From: Halorubrum sp. PV6 | Lineage (GTDB): Archaea; Halobacteriota; Halobacteria; Halobacteriales; Haloferacaceae | Length of the DNA stretch: 64,000 nt | NCBI RefSeq assembly: GCF_003990725.2 | Contig: NZ_CP030064.1 | Span: 930,001-994,000 of the forward strand | Direction: 5' to 3' | Part shown: positions 27,538 to 36,891 of the stretch, one piece after another | How the letters are laid out: the number at the start of each line of letters is the position of its first letter | How positions within the stretch are numbered: the first letter of the stretch is position 1 | Position numbers and translations under genes: made by a program | The notes under the pieces: model-generated | The model's database searches: none | What the model was told of the DNA's origin: nothing | Seen by the model: only the letters and a program-made list of their open reading frames with translations

Positions 27538-28587
27538 TTATAACTCGCTGTCCGGGACGACGACGACCTTTCCGAAGCCCTCGCGCTCTTCGATGATCTC
27601 GTGGGCGCGGTCGATTTCGCTCATCGGGAGGGTCTCGCGGATCTGGGGTTCGAACGCGCCTTCCCAGACGAGTTCGAGCACGTCGTCGACCTCGCCGGGA
27701 GCCCCCATCGTCGAGCCGTAGATCTCCAGCTGGTTCCAGAAGATGCTGTTGAGATCCGTCTCGGGGTCGCGGCCCGTCGTCGCCCCGCAGGTCACCACTC
27801 GGCCGCCCTTCACGAGGCTGTCGAGCGAGTCCCGCCACGTCGCCTTGCCGATGTGGTCGACCACCACGTCGACGCCGCGGCCGTCGGTCGCCTCGGCGAT
27901 CGCGTCGGCGAAGTTCGTCTCGTCGTAGTTGATCGTGTGGTCCGCGCCGAGGTCGGCGGCGTACGCCAGTTTCTCCTCGGTGCTGGCGGTCGCGTACACC
28001 TCCGCGCCGATGTAGTCGGCGATCTGGACGGCGGCGTGCCCGACGCCGCCGCTCGCGCCGAGCACGAGGATCGACTCGCCCGGCTTGAGTTCCGCGCGGG
28101 TGACGAGCATCCGCCACGCCGTCTGGAAGACGAGGGGGGCGGCGGCCGCCGTCTCCCAGTCGACGCCCTCCGGGACGGGCACGAGGTTCTCCGCGGGGAC
28201 CGCCGCCTGCTCGCTGTGGACGCCGCGAACGTGCTCGCCGATGATCTGGAACTCGGTACAGATCGTCGGGTTCCCGTCGCGGCAGTGTTCGCAGTGCCCG
28301 CAGGACAGCCCCGCCGAGACCGCGACCCCGTCTCCCGGTTCGAACCGCTCGACGTCCTCGCCGACCTCCGCGACGACGCCGGCGGCGTCGCTGCCGGGGA
28401 TGTGCGGCATCTCCAATTCGAGGCGGCTGAGCGCGCCGAGACCCATCCGCGTGAAGACGTCGAGGTGGTTCAACGCCGCGGCCTTCACGTCGACCAGCAC
28501 CTCGTCGCGATCGATCTCCGGGTCGTCGAAGTCGTCGTATTCGAGAACGTCTCTCCGGCCGTGCTCGGCGAATTGAACGGCTTTCAC
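27538..28587 (-). CDS. Zinc-type MDR alcohol dehydrogenase / quinone oxidoreductase family
   Basis: This 349-residue medium-chain dehydrogenase has the GroES-like N-terminal domain with ALNHLDVFTRMG and PHIPGSDAAGVV, the structural-zinc cysteines in GLSCGHCEHCRDGNPTIC, and the Rossmann motif VLGASGGVGHAAVQ. The catalytic-zinc position usually occupied by Cys is Asn (AALNHLD), as in quinone-oxidoreductase-like members, so the reaction is uncertain. Start: GTG at 28587 (VKAVQFAEHG) is chosen over an upstream ATG because that is where the domain begins and because a TATA-like CTTTTTGATAC lies about 27 nt upstream on the minus strand. Confidence 0.85.
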   Translation of the reverse strand: MKAVQFAEHGRRDVLEYDDFDDPEIDRDEVLVDVKAAALNHLDVFTRMGLGALSRLELEMPHIPGSDAAGVVAEVGEDVERFEPGDGVAVSAGLSCGHCEHCRDGNPTICTEFQIIGEHVRGVHSEQAAVPAENLVPVPEGVDWETAAAAPLVFQTAWRMLVTRAELKPGESILVLGASGGVGHAAVQIADYIGAEVYATASTEEKLAYAADLGADHTINYDETNFADAIAEATDGRGVDVVVDHIGKATWRDSLDSLVKGGRVVTCGATTGRDPETDLNSIFWNQLEIYGSTMGAPGEVDDVLELVWEGAFEPQIRETLPMSEIDRAHEIIEEREGFGKVVVVPDSEL

Positions 28588-28775
28588 GTCCGGGCCAACA
28601 CACCGGGTATCAAAAAGTACTGGTACTACCACTACTGTCTGCCGACACATCGACGATCGACGAACTCCGGCGGCGAGCGCCGCCCGCAGCGGAGCCGCAC
28701 CAAGCGGTCTGCGCCCGTGGAGTCTCGATATAAATATAATGAATATTTATACGCAACGGGCGGGTATCTGTCGAT

Positions 28776-30476
28776 ATGTACGACGATGAGGACCTCTCCG
28801 CGCTCCGCGAGGCCCACGCGGAGTGGAAAGCGGAGACGCTCGGCCCGACCCTCGACCGCCACGGCGAGCGGCGCGACCGGTTCGCGACGGTCTCGAACCA
28901 CGAGGTCGATCGCTTATATACCCCCGCTGACGTGGCCGACCTCGACTACGACGCCGACCTCGGGCTCCCCGGCGAGGAGCCGTACACGCGCGGCGTCTAC
29001 CCCACGATGTACCGCGGGCGAACGTGGACGATGCGGCAGTTCGCCGGCTTCGGCACCGCCGAGGAGACGAACGAGCGGTTTCAGTACCTCATCGACGAGG
29101 GGCAAACCGGGCTCTCGACCGCCTTCGATATGCCCTCGCTGATGGGACTCGACTCCGACGACCCGATGTCGCTCGGCGAGGTCGGCAAGGAGGGCGTCGC
29201 CGTCGACACCCTCCGCGACATGGAGGTGCTGTTCGACGGCATCGACGTGAGCGAGGTGTCCACCTCGTTCACCATCAACCCGAGCGCGCCGGTGATCTAC
29301 GCGATGTACGTCGCCATCGCGGACCAGCAGGGCGTCCCGCGCGAGGCGCTTCGGGGGACCCTCCAAAACGACATGCTGAAGGAGTTCATCGCGCAGAAAG
29401 AGTGGGTGATCCCCCCGGAGCCATCCCTCGATCTCGTCACCGACACCATCGAGTTCGCGGTCGAGGAGACGCCCAACTTCAAGCCCGTCTCGGTGTCGGG
29501 CTACCACATCCGCGAGGCCGGATCGACCGCGGCACAAGAGCTCGCCTTCACCCTCGCCGACGGCTTCGCGTACGTCGAGGCCTGCCTCGACCGCGGGCTC
29601 GACGTCGACGCGTTCGCCCCGCAGCTCTCCTTTTTCTTCAACTCACACAACTCGATCTTCGAAGAGGTCGCGAAGTTCCGCGCCGCCCGCCGGATCTACG
29701 CGCGGATCATGGGCGAGTGGTACGACGCCGAGGCCGACGCCGCGAAGCGGCTGAAGTTCCACACCCAGACCGCGGGCCAGTCGCTGACGGCCCAGCAGCC
29801 CTTAAATAACGTCGTCAGGGTGACGCTGCAGGCGCTGGCGGGCGTCCTCGGCGGCACCCAGAGCCTCCACACCAACTCCTTCGACGAGGCGCTGGCGCTG
29901 CCCTCCGAGCAGGCCGTGCGAGTCGCGCTCCGCACCCAGCAGATCATCGCCGAGGAGTCCGGCGCGGCCGACATCGTCGACCCGCTCGGCGGCTCGTTCG
30001 CGGTGGAGGCGCTCACCGACGAAATCGAGGCCGAGGCGACGGCGTACATCGAGGAGATACGGGAGATGGGCGACGGCTCCGTCCGCGACGGCGTGCTCCG
30101 CGGCATCGAACAGGGGTACTTCCACCGCGAGATACAGGAGTCCTCCTACGAGTACCAAGAGCGGGTCGACTCGGGCGCGGAGACCGTCGTCGGCGTCAAC
30201 GCCTACGAGACCGACGACGACACGCGCCCGGACCTGCTCCACATCGACGAGACCACCCGCGAGCGGCAGCTCGCGCGCCTCGAATCGGTGAAGGCGGAGC
30301 GCGACGACGCGGCGGTCGAGGCGGCGCTCGACGAACTCCGGGCGGCGGTCGACGCCGGCGAGAACACCATGCCGGCGGTCGTGACGGCGGTGAAGGCGTA
30401 CGCGACGATGGGCGAGATCATGGACGTCTTCGAGGCGGCACACGGGAGCTACCGGGAGCGCATCGGGGTCGCGTAA
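28776..30476 (+). CDS. mcmA: Methylmalonyl-CoA mutase, large (catalytic) subunit
   Basis: This 566-residue protein is the substrate-binding TIM-barrel subunit that interconverts methylmalonyl-CoA and succinyl-CoA with a cobalamin partner. Recognisable stretches include [69 protein letters not shown] and [20 protein letters not shown]. The C-terminal B12-binding domain is absent, as is normal for the archaeal two-subunit enzyme, but the small subunit and the MeaB-type chaperone are not next door. The promoter TATTTATACG lies about 27 nt upstream. Likely role: propionyl-CoA assimilation or the methylaspartate cycle (inference). Confidence 0.95.
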   Translation: MYDDEDLSALREAHAEWKAETLGPTLDRHGERRDRFATVSNHEVDRLYTPADVADLDYDADLGLPGEEPYTRGVYPTMYRGRTWTMRQFAGFGTAEETNERFQYLIDEGQTGLSTAFDMPSLMGLDSDDPMSLGEVGKEGVAVDTLRDMEVLFDGIDVSEVSTSFTINPSAPVIYAMYVAIADQQGVPREALRGTLQNDMLKEFIAQKEWVIPPEPSLDLVTDTIEFAVEETPNFKPVSVSGYHIREAGSTAAQELAFTLADGFAYVEACLDRGLDVDAFAPQLSFFFNSHNSIFEEVAKFRAARRIYARIMGEWYDAEADAAKRLKFHTQTAGQSLTAQQPLNNVVRVTLQALAGVLGGTQSLHTNSFDEALALPSEQAVRVALRTQQIIAEESGAADIVDPLGGSFAVEALTDEIEAEATAYIEEIREMGDGSVRDGVLRGIEQGYFHREIQESSYEYQERVDSGAETVVGVNAYETDDDTRPDLLHIDETTRERQLARLESVKAERDDAAVEAALDELRAAVDAGENTMPAVVTAVKAYATMGEIMDVFEAAHGSYRERIGVA

Positions 30477-30496
30477 AAAGGACGTGGACCGTGGGG

Positions 30497-30733
30497 TTAC
30501 GCCGTCTCGACGGGGCGCGCCGACTCCGCGCGCCAGGCGTTCCCGCGTCGACCCGCGCGCCGGAGGTCGAGTTCGACGACCGACCCGGCGTCCAGCGACG
30601 TCAGCGTCGACTCGATGTCCGGGCCGTCGTACTCGACGACGTACAACGTCCCGTTGCGCGGATGTTCACGGAGCGTGATCGCCCCGTGGTCGTTGCACGC
30701 ATCGACGATGGTGTACTTGCCAGTTCGGTCCAT
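30497..30733 (-). CDS. Small haloarchaeal protein, DUF7999-like paralogue
   Basis: This 78-residue protein begins MDRTGKYTIVDACNDHGAIT and continues with GTLYVVEYDGPDI, LTSLDAGSVVELDLRRAG and RRGNAWRAESARP. The G-x-x-Y, L-x-x-L-x-x-G-x-x-V and RG-x-x-WR spacing matches the 100-residue protein at 18558-18860, so both probably have the same small beta fold. It is convergent with the mutase gene and only 20 bp from its stop. Function is unknown. Confidence 0.6.
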   Translation of the reverse strand: MDRTGKYTIVDACNDHGAITLREHPRNGTLYVVEYDGPDIESTLTSLDAGSVVELDLRRAGRRGNAWRAESARPVETA

Positions 30734-30842
30734 ATCGTTCGATAGTTGACGCGTTAGCCATTAATTGTTTGGCACGCCGTGATACCGCGGCGCTGCCGGC
30801 CGCAAGCGGTCCATTTTAATCGTCCCGTCGCCTTCTCCGGGT

Positions 30843-31673
30843 ATGACGGAGACGGAGATCCCGGAGGATCACCCGCGCTACGCGTCGCTCGTGACGCGCC
30901 ACCGGATCGAGGCGGGCGTCGAGAACGGGATCACCTCGAAACAGGGCCTCATCGCGCAGGGGCGCGGCGAGTCCTTCGATTACCTCCTCGGCGAGCGAAC
31001 GCTCCCGAGCGCGGACGCCGCCGCGCGGGCGGCCGCCGCCACCCTGCTTCTCGCCGACCACCCGGTCGTCTCGGTGAACGGGAACGTGGCGGCGTTGGCG
31101 CCGGAAGAGACGGTCGAACTCGCCGAGGCCGTCGACGCCGACATCGAGGTGAACCTGTTCAACCACACCGACGAGCGGGTCCGGCGGATCGCCGACCACC
31201 TCCGCGACCACGGCGCCGAGGAGGTCAAGGGACTCGCCGCCGACGGCGAGATCCCCGGTCTCGACCACGCTCGCGGGACCGTCGACGCCGACGGCATCGA
31301 GGCGGCGGACGTGGTCGTCGTCCCGCTCGAAGACGGCGACCGCGCGGAGGCGTTAGACGCGATGGGAAAGACGGAGATCGTCATCGACGTAAACCCCGGT
31401 AGCCGGTCGCCGCGGACCGCCGACATCCCGATCGTCGACAACCTGATCCGCGCGGTCCCGAACGTCACGGCGCACGCGCGGGCGCTGGCCGAGGCCGGGT
31501 CCGGAGCGCAGCGCGACGCGATCGACGCGTTCGACGCCGACGACGCGCTCGCGAAGGCGGAGGCGGCGATCCGCGAGGGGTCGTTCGGCGCCGAGACGGA
31601 ACCCGCCGGCGGAGGCGTCTCGGACGGAGCCGCCCAAAACGGCGAGAACCCGGTCGACGAGTCTGCTCGTTGA
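30843..31673 (+). CDS. 4-phosphopantoate-beta-alanine ligase (phosphopantothenate synthetase)
   Basis: This archaeal enzyme joins 4-phosphopantoate and beta-alanine in coenzyme A synthesis, replacing the bacterial pantothenate synthetase order of steps. The 276-residue protein shows family hallmarks: IPEDHPRYASLVTRHRIE, GLIAQGRGESFDYLLGERT, HPVVSVNGNVAALAPEE, VNLFNHTDERVRRI, VVVVPLEDGDRAEALDAMGK and IDVNPGSRSPRTADIPIVDN. The C-terminal 45 residues are a haloarchaeal low-complexity tail. A TATA-like CCATTTTAATCG is about 27 nt upstream. A pantoate kinase gene, often adjacent, is not seen here. Confidence 0.92.
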   Translation: MTETEIPEDHPRYASLVTRHRIEAGVENGITSKQGLIAQGRGESFDYLLGERTLPSADAAARAAAATLLLADHPVVSVNGNVAALAPEETVELAEAVDADIEVNLFNHTDERVRRIADHLRDHGAEEVKGLAADGEIPGLDHARGTVDADGIEAADVVVVPLEDGDRAEALDAMGKTEIVIDVNPGSRSPRTADIPIVDNLIRAVPNVTAHARALAEAGSGAQRDAIDAFDADDALAKAEAAIREGSFGAETEPAGGGVSDGAAQNGENPVDESAR

Positions 31674-31728
31674 CGATTTGGGGTGTGAGCGCCGGAAGTG
31701 AAAAGAGCGCTGCCGCCGTGAATGCGAC

Positions 31729-32178
31729 ATGGAACTCGATGAAACGGACCGCGAAATCCTCCGCATCCTCCAGGAGGACGCCCGGACGCCGTTTTCGGAG
31801 GTCGCCCGGCGCATCGACATGTCCAGCGCGACCGTCCACGATCGGGTGAGTCGCATGGAAGAGGCGGGAGTGATCGATGGATACCACGCGTCGATCGACC
31901 CCCGATCGGTCGGGTACGGCGTCAGCGCGTTCGTGGGGCTCCGCGTCGAGCAGGGCCGCGAGGAAGACGCCTTGAAGCGGCTCCGCGAGATCAGCGGCGT
32001 CCGCGAGATCCACCTCACCACCGGCGAGTGGGACGTGTTGCTCAAGGTCGTCGCCAGCGACACCGACAGCCTCCGCGACCTCATGTTCGAGCGCATCGCG
32101 GAGATGGACGGCTTCTCGCGGTCACAGACGATGATCATCCTCGGCACCGACTACGAGGCCCACGGGCCGGCCGTCTGA
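31729..32178 (+). CDS. Lrp/AsnC family transcriptional regulator
   Basis: This 149-residue regulator has an N-terminal winged HTH (LDETDREILRILQEDARTPF, then SEVARRIDMSSATVHDRVSR) and a C-terminal RAM effector-binding domain (about 65-140, with TGEWDVLLKVVASD). The length is standard for feast/famine regulators, which usually form octamers and sense amino acids. The effector cannot be predicted. It lies between the CoA-biosynthesis ligase and the DUF63 gene, each with its own promoter spacing. Confidence 0.93.
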   Translation: MELDETDREILRILQEDARTPFSEVARRIDMSSATVHDRVSRMEEAGVIDGYHASIDPRSVGYGVSAFVGLRVEQGREEDALKRLREISGVREIHLTTGEWDVLLKVVASDTDSLRDLMFERIAEMDGFSRSQTMIILGTDYEAHGPAV

Positions 32179-32247
32179 ACGCCCGCGTCGGGCGCGGGGT
32201 GACGCGGGACCGGAACCCTCAATTTGGGGACTCCCTCATCGGAGAGC

Positions 32248-33402
32248 ATGAGCACACCGGTCGAAGAGCGGTTCGGGCTGTCGCCGGAGCGCGCGTGGGC
32301 CGCGGTCGTCGGCGCGGTCACCGCCCTCCTCGCGGTCGGATCGGCCGTCTTCCCGCGGATCGTGTACGACCGCTTCCTCTGGCAGTACTTCTGGGGGCCG
32401 GTCGCGGCCGACGGGCAGGGCGGACAGTGCGCCGTTCGCGACGCGGGCGGCACCGAACTGCTCGGGAGCTCCGCGGCCTGCACCACGGCGGTCGAGGCGG
32501 GCAGTGTCGTCGCGTTCCCCGGATACACGACGGTGTCGACCGTCAGCTACGTCGTCATCCTGCTGGCGATGCTTATCGGCGTGGTCTTCCTCCTGCGCCG
32601 GCTGGACATCGGCCGAGAGATGCGCTTTTTCTACGCGCTGTTCCCCTTCATGCTGCTCGGCGGCGCCCTCCGCACTGTCGAGGACTCGGGCATCGCCGCG
32701 ATGCGGGCCGGTGTGGAGCCGCTCATCCCGTTCCCGGCAAGCGCGCTCCTTATCAGCCCGTTCATCTACTTCACCGTCTTCGGGATCACGCTCGCGTGCG
32801 TGCTCACGGCGTACTCGCTGGCCGACCGGGGCGTGGTCGACGACTACGCGCGCCCGCTGTTCGCGATGGGCGCCGTCGCGCTCGCGGCGTCGTTCGGCTA
32901 CCTCTCGTACCTCTCGGCCGCGACCGACTACGTCGACTTCTACCCGATCATCCTCGCGCTGACGCTCGGCATCTCGACCGTGGCGACGGCGGTCACGTGG
33001 GCGCTGGCGACCAGGTACGTGCCCGACATCCGCAAGGGGACCGGGGTCGCCGGCATCGTCATCATCTGGGGGCACGCCATCGACGGCGTCGCCAACGTGA
33101 TCGGGCTCAACTGGATGCCGGCGCTGACGGGCACGGCGAACCTCGTCCCGAAACACGTGGTCAACGCGCTGATCGTCGACTGGACCGGCCGGCTGCTCCC
33201 GCAGTCCATCGTCTCCGTGACCGGGGACGCGTGGCCGTTCCTGCTGGTGAAACTCGTGGCGGCGACGTTCGTCGTCTGGGTGTTCAACGGCGAGCTCTAC
33301 GAGGAGTCGCCGCGGTACACGCTGTTGCTCCTCATCACGGTCCTCGCGGTCGGGCTCGGCCCCGGCAGCCGCGACATGCTGCGCGCGACGTTCGGGATCT
33401 GA
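32248..33402 (+). CDS. DUF63 family polytopic membrane protein
   Basis: This 384-residue protein has about nine or ten hydrophobic segments and conserved-looking stretches ([73 protein letters not shown]) typical of the archaeal DUF63 family. The family occurs across Euryarchaeota and its function is unknown. ATG at 32248 is chosen; an in-frame TTG at 32224 is less likely. The acidic/charged residues inside helices (for example RTVEDSG) suggest a transporter or enzyme-like role rather than a plain anchor (inference). Confidence 0.82.
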   Translation: MSTPVEERFGLSPERAWAAVVGAVTALLAVGSAVFPRIVYDRFLWQYFWGPVAADGQGGQCAVRDAGGTELLGSSAACTTAVEAGSVVAFPGYTTVSTVSYVVILLAMLIGVVFLLRRLDIGREMRFFYALFPFMLLGGALRTVEDSGIAAMRAGVEPLIPFPASALLISPFIYFTVFGITLACVLTAYSLADRGVVDDYARPLFAMGAVALAASFGYLSYLSAATDYVDFYPIILALTLGISTVATAVTWALATRYVPDIRKGTGVAGIVIIWGHAIDGVANVIGLNWMPALTGTANLVPKHVVNALIVDWTGRLLPQSIVSVTGDAWPFLLVKLVAATFVVWVFNGELYEESPRYTLLLLITVLAVGLGPGSRDMLRATFGI

Positions 33403-33406
33403 ACTG

Positions 33407-33682
33407 TCACATCCCCATGTCGGCGGCCGGCTCCGGAACCGGCAGGTCGGCGACGGCGACGCCCAACAGTTCGGCGGCGTGGTCGAGCGCCATGTCGAAC
33501 CCGTAGTACCGCTCTAACTCGTCGCCGGTCGGCCCCGGCCTGACCTTCAACATCGCGTAGCCGTCGACGTTCTGTGCGACGGTCGCCTCCCGGCCGCCGG
33601 CCGCGAAGGTGAGTCGGCGCTCGCCGTCGGTCTCCTCGTAGCGCGCTTCGACGCCGTTCCGCTCGGACCCCGTCTCGTCCAT
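33407..33682 (-). CDS. Small conserved haloarchaeal protein of unknown function
   Basis: This 91-residue protein reads as a compact beta-rich N-terminus (EARYEETDGERRLTFAAG, then REATVAQNVDGYAMLKV) followed by a helix (DELERYYGFDMALDHAAELL) and a short C-terminal motif PVPEPAADMGM. No function is recognised. ATG at 33682 is chosen because upstream in-frame sequence is basic and low complexity and overlaps the menA promoter. It converges on the DUF63 gene, with 4 bp between the stops. Confidence 0.65.
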   Translation of the reverse strand: MDETGSERNGVEARYEETDGERRLTFAAGGREATVAQNVDGYAMLKVRPGPTGDELERYYGFDMALDHAAELLGVAVADLPVPEPAADMGM

Positions 33683-33773
33683 ACGAACGGTACGGGCCGA
33701 TCCCTGTCGTATCTGTCGGTCAGCCGCCCGACGGATGGCAAGGTTAAGGGACGACACCGCCCTATTGAAGCCA

Positions 33774-34703
33774 ATGAGTACCGAAGTGTCGCGACGCCGG
33801 GCGTGGGTGATCGCCGCGCGCCCCCAGACGCTCCCCGCGGCGGCCGCGCCGGTGATCGTCGGCGTCGGCCTCGCGGTCCGAGACGGGGTGTTCACACCGC
33901 TGCCCGCGCTCGCGGCGTTCGTCGGCGCGGCGTTGATACAGATCGGTACCAACTTCGCGAACGACTACTACGACGCGATCCAGGGCGCCGACACCGACGA
34001 CCGCGAGGGGTTCACCCGCGTCGTCGCCAGCGGCCTCATCGAGCCCGCCGAGGTCAAACGCGCGATGTGGCTGACCTTCGCGGCCGCGATACTCGTCGGG
34101 ACCTTCCTCGTGTACGTGGGCGGCGTCCCCATTCTCGTCATCGGGCTCGCGTCCGTCGCGGCCGGCATCGCGTACACGGGCGGCCCCTACCCCCTGGGAT
34201 ACCACGGACTCGGCGACCTGTTCGTCTTCGTCTTCTTCGGCGTGATCGCCGTCACGGGGACCTACTACGTGCAGGCCGCCGCGCTCGTCGGCGGGGGGTT
34301 CCCCCTGTGGGTCCCGGACGGGACGGTGACGCTCGCGGCCGTGATCGCGAGCCTGCCGGTCGCCGCCATCTCGACGAACATCCTCGTCGTCAACAACGTC
34401 CGCGACGTGGCCGAGGACGCCGAGACGGGGAAACGCACCCTCGCGGTCCGGTTCGGCTACCGGTTCTCCCGAGCCCAGTTCCTCGCGCTGCTCGCGCTCG
34501 CGTACCTCACCCCGCTGTGGTTCTTCGCCACCGGCGACGGCCTCGCCCCGCTCCTCCCGCTGGTGACGCTCCCGCTCGCGGTCGGTATCGCGCGCACCGT
34601 GGTGACCGAGACGGGCGGCGAGGCGCTCAACCCCGCGCTCGAATCGACCGGCAAACTGCTCGGGGCGTACGCGGTGGCGTTCGCCGTCGGCCTCGCGGTC
34701 TGA
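33774..34703 (+). CDS. menA: 1,4-dihydroxy-2-naphthoate polyprenyltransferase
   Basis: MenA attaches the isoprenoid tail to DHNA in menaquinone synthesis. The 309-residue UbiA-superfamily membrane protein has about nine helices and both Asp-rich motifs: NFANDYYDAIQGADTDDRE (first, NDxxDxxxD type) and NNVRDVAEDAETGKRTLAV (second). The N-terminus AWVIAARPQTLPAAAAPVIV is typical of MenA. ATG 33774 is preferred to an upstream in-frame ATG at 33735. The stop is 3 nt before menC, so the two form an operon. Confidence 0.93.
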   Translation: MSTEVSRRRAWVIAARPQTLPAAAAPVIVGVGLAVRDGVFTPLPALAAFVGAALIQIGTNFANDYYDAIQGADTDDREGFTRVVASGLIEPAEVKRAMWLTFAAAILVGTFLVYVGGVPILVIGLASVAAGIAYTGGPYPLGYHGLGDLFVFVFFGVIAVTGTYYVQAAALVGGGFPLWVPDGTVTLAAVIASLPVAAISTNILVVNNVRDVAEDAETGKRTLAVRFGYRFSRAQFLALLALAYLTPLWFFATGDGLAPLLPLVTLPLAVGIARTVVTETGGEALNPALESTGKLLGAYAVAFAVGLAV

Positions 34704-34706
34704 CCG

Positions 34707-35816
34707 ATGCGCGTTCAACCATTTTCGCTCGACCTGTCGAGCCCCCTCGAAACCGCCCGCGGCGCGATCGACCGACGCGAAGGGTTTCTCGTCGGCGTGA
34801 GCCCCGACGCCGACGGTCAGTCCGCCCCCGCGCCCGGTCTCGGCGAGGCGACGCCGCTCCCCGGTTGGACCGAGTCCCGCTCGGCCTGCCGGGACGCGCT
34901 CCGGGAGGCGACGGGCGGAGCCGACGGAGGCGCCCTCCTGCCGGACGCGCGCTCGCGGCTCGACCCCGCCGAGACGCCCGCGGCGCGTCACGGCCTCTCG
35001 CTCGCGCTCGCCGACGCCGAGGCGCGCGCCGGCGGCCGCTCCCTCGCCGAGCAGCTCGCCCGAGAGGCGTCCCTCCCGACGCCCGCGGCGACGGTCCCGG
35101 TCAACGCCACGATCGGCGACGGCGACCCCGAGGCGACCGTCGACGCGGCGGAGCGCGCGGTCGCCCGCGGCTTCGACTGCTTAAAAGTGAAAGTCGGTGC
35201 GCGCGGGCTCGACGCCGACGTCGAGCGGCTCGGCGCCGTTCGGCGCGCCGTCGGCGACGCCGTCGCCCTGCGAGCCGACGCGAACGGGGCGTGGGACCGA
35301 CCGACCGCCAGGGAGGCCGTCGCCCGCCTCGCGCCGCTCGACCTGGCGTACCTCGAACAGCCCCTGCCGGCCGACGACCTGGACGGGGCGGCGGCGCTCC
35401 GGTCGCTCCGGCGAGCGGGCGGGCAGACCGCAGACGGCGACCCGCCGGTTCCGATCGCGCTCGACGAGTCGCTTTCGACCCACGGGATCGGCGCCGTTCT
35501 CGACGCGGCGGCGGCCGACGCCGTCGTCCTCAAGCCGATGGCGCTCGGCGGGCCGGACCGAGCGGTGGCGGCGGCGATCCGCGCCCGACGCGCCGGCGTC
35601 GAGCCGGTCGTCACCACCACCGTCGACGCCGTCGTCGCGCGCACGGCGGCGGTCCACGTCGCCGCCGCGGTCCCCGACGTCGCCGCCTGCGGGCTCGCCA
35701 CCGGGTCGCTGCTCGATACGGACCTCGCGGCCGACCCCTGCCGGATCGGCGAGGGCGAAGCGTCGGTGCCGAGCGGTCCCGGTCTCGCCGGCGACGCCTT
35801 CGCCGACCTCCCGTAG
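34707..35816 (+). CDS. menC: o-Succinylbenzoate synthase (enolase superfamily)
   Basis: MenC dehydrates SHCHC to o-succinylbenzoate in menaquinone synthesis. The 369-residue enolase-superfamily protein has the Lys pair in CLKVKVGARG, the metal ligands in LRADANGAW, YLEQPL and IALDESLS, and the second-side Lys in VVLKPMALGG. Haloarchaeal Ala/Asp-rich insertions are present in the N-terminal cap. The start lies 3 nt after the menA stop, supporting co-transcription. Members of this superfamily are often misnamed muconate cycloisomerase; the menA neighbour strongly favours MenC. Confidence 0.93.
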   Translation: MRVQPFSLDLSSPLETARGAIDRREGFLVGVSPDADGQSAPAPGLGEATPLPGWTESRSACRDALREATGGADGGALLPDARSRLDPAETPAARHGLSLALADAEARAGGRSLAEQLAREASLPTPAATVPVNATIGDGDPEATVDAAERAVARGFDCLKVKVGARGLDADVERLGAVRRAVGDAVALRADANGAWDRPTAREAVARLAPLDLAYLEQPLPADDLDGAAALRSLRRAGGQTADGDPPVPIALDESLSTHGIGAVLDAAAADAVVLKPMALGGPDRAVAAAIRARRAGVEPVVTTTVDAVVARTAAVHVAAAVPDVAACGLATGSLLDTDLAADPCRIGEGEASVPSGPGLAGDAFADLP

Positions 35817-35869
35817 CGGGGCCGCCGGCCGCCATCACTTAAAAAGGAAGCCGGCCCGCCGGCGACCGC

Positions 35870-36280
35870 TCACTCGACGACGTCGACCGTGCCGACCATG
35901 CCGCGTGTCTGGTGCGGGGTACAGACGTACTCGAAGCGTCCCGGCTCGTCGAACGTGTGCGCGAAGACGTGGCCCGCCTCGGCCGTGAGCCCGGACTCGA
36001 ACGCGCCGCCCCTGTCGATCACGTTGTGGACGCCGCCGGCGCCCGTCCACTCCCAGCGGACCTCCGTTCCGATGTCGACCACGACGGTCGCGGGCGCGAA
36101 CGCGAACCCGCTGCCCGCGCCGACGGCGACCGTCACCCGCTCCTCGCCCGTCCGGTCTACCGGCTCCGAACTCCCCTCCTCGCCGCCGCCCGGCACGAGG
36201 GCGTCGACACAGCCCGCGAGCCCGGTCACGGCGAACGCCCCCGTCGCCGCGAGCGCCTCGCGGCGCGAATGGTCGGTCAT
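35870..36280 (-). CDS. Halocyanin-like cupredoxin lipoprotein
   Basis: This 136-residue blue-copper protein begins MTDHSRREALAATGAFAVTG and ends its leader with an LAGC lipobox, so it should be a Tat-exported, lipid-anchored electron carrier. The copper site is recognisable: His in GGVHNVI, then the Cys-His-Met series in YVCTPHQTRGMVG. A short acidic linker (PGGGEEGSSEPVDRTGEE) separates lipid anchor and domain. The TATA element (TTTATACC on the minus strand) is about 25 nt upstream of the ATG, giving a leaderless transcript. Partners are unknown; halocyanins usually connect respiratory complexes. Confidence 0.9.
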   Translation of the reverse strand: MTDHSRREALAATGAFAVTGLAGCVDALVPGGGEEGSSEPVDRTGEERVTVAVGAGSGFAFAPATVVVDIGTEVRWEWTGAGGVHNVIDRGGAFESGLTAEAGHVFAHTFDEPGRFEYVCTPHQTRGMVGTVDVVE

Positions 36281-36409
36281 ACCGGATCGAGGCGACGGAC
36301 GGTATAAATCCCCTCGCGAACCGCCGCGGCCGACCGCCGGCGACGCGGCGGCTACCGACCCCACGGCCCGAGGGAAGACGCTTTTACCGCCACCGCCGAA
36401 CGTGTGCGT

Positions 36410-36871
36410 ATGAGCGAGTGGACAGACGCCATCGTCGGCGACCGCATGACCGTCGACAACCAGTTCAACGACCGCGTGTCGGCCTCGCAGTTCTCCAGCC
36501 AGGAGTGGGGGCTGATCATGACGGCGACGGAGTTCGAGATCGAAAACCCCGACGACCCCGACGAGGCGCGGATCGTCGCGGACACCTCCAGTTTGCCGGC
36601 GATCATGCCGGAACTGGAGAACGTCCGGTCGCAGATGGCGGCGATGGGCGGGGCGCCGGGCGGCGGCGCGGGCGGCGGGGGCGGGTCCGGCGGCGGGCTC
36701 GTCGACTCGATCAAAGGCGCGCTCGGCCTCGGTGGCGGCGGGAACGACGGCCCCTCCGACGAGGAGCTCGAAGCGGCCGAGCGACTCGTCCAGGAGTACG
36801 CCGACGAGCTACAGGCGCAGCTCGAATCGGTCGGCAAGTGGGAGCAGGTCAGAGTCGCGTATCAGGAGTAA
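36410..36871 (+). CDS. DUF5799-like haloarchaeal protein
   Basis: This 153-residue protein begins MSEWTDAIVGDRMTVDNQFN and continues SRVSASQFSSQEWGLIMTA-like sequence, which I associate with the haloarchaeal DUF5799 family (from memory). A Gly-rich hinge lies at about residues 81-112 and is followed by an amphipathic helix (ELEAAERLVQEYADELQAQL) that could form a coiled coil. Function is unknown. A TATA-like GCTTTTACC lies about 27 nt upstream. Confidence 0.65.
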   Translation: MSEWTDAIVGDRMTVDNQFNDRVSASQFSSQEWGLIMTATEFEIENPDDPDEARIVADTSSLPAIMPELENVRSQMAAMGGAPGGGAGGGGGSGGGLVDSIKGALGLGGGGNDGPSDEELEAAERLVQEYADELQAQLESVGKWEQVRVAYQE

Positions 36872-36891
36872 CGGCGTCCGCGGCGACCGGG

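Noticed and set aside
33735-33773. Upstream start for menA
   Set aside because: It would add residues unlike MenA N-termini; ATG 33774 matches the usual start of the family.
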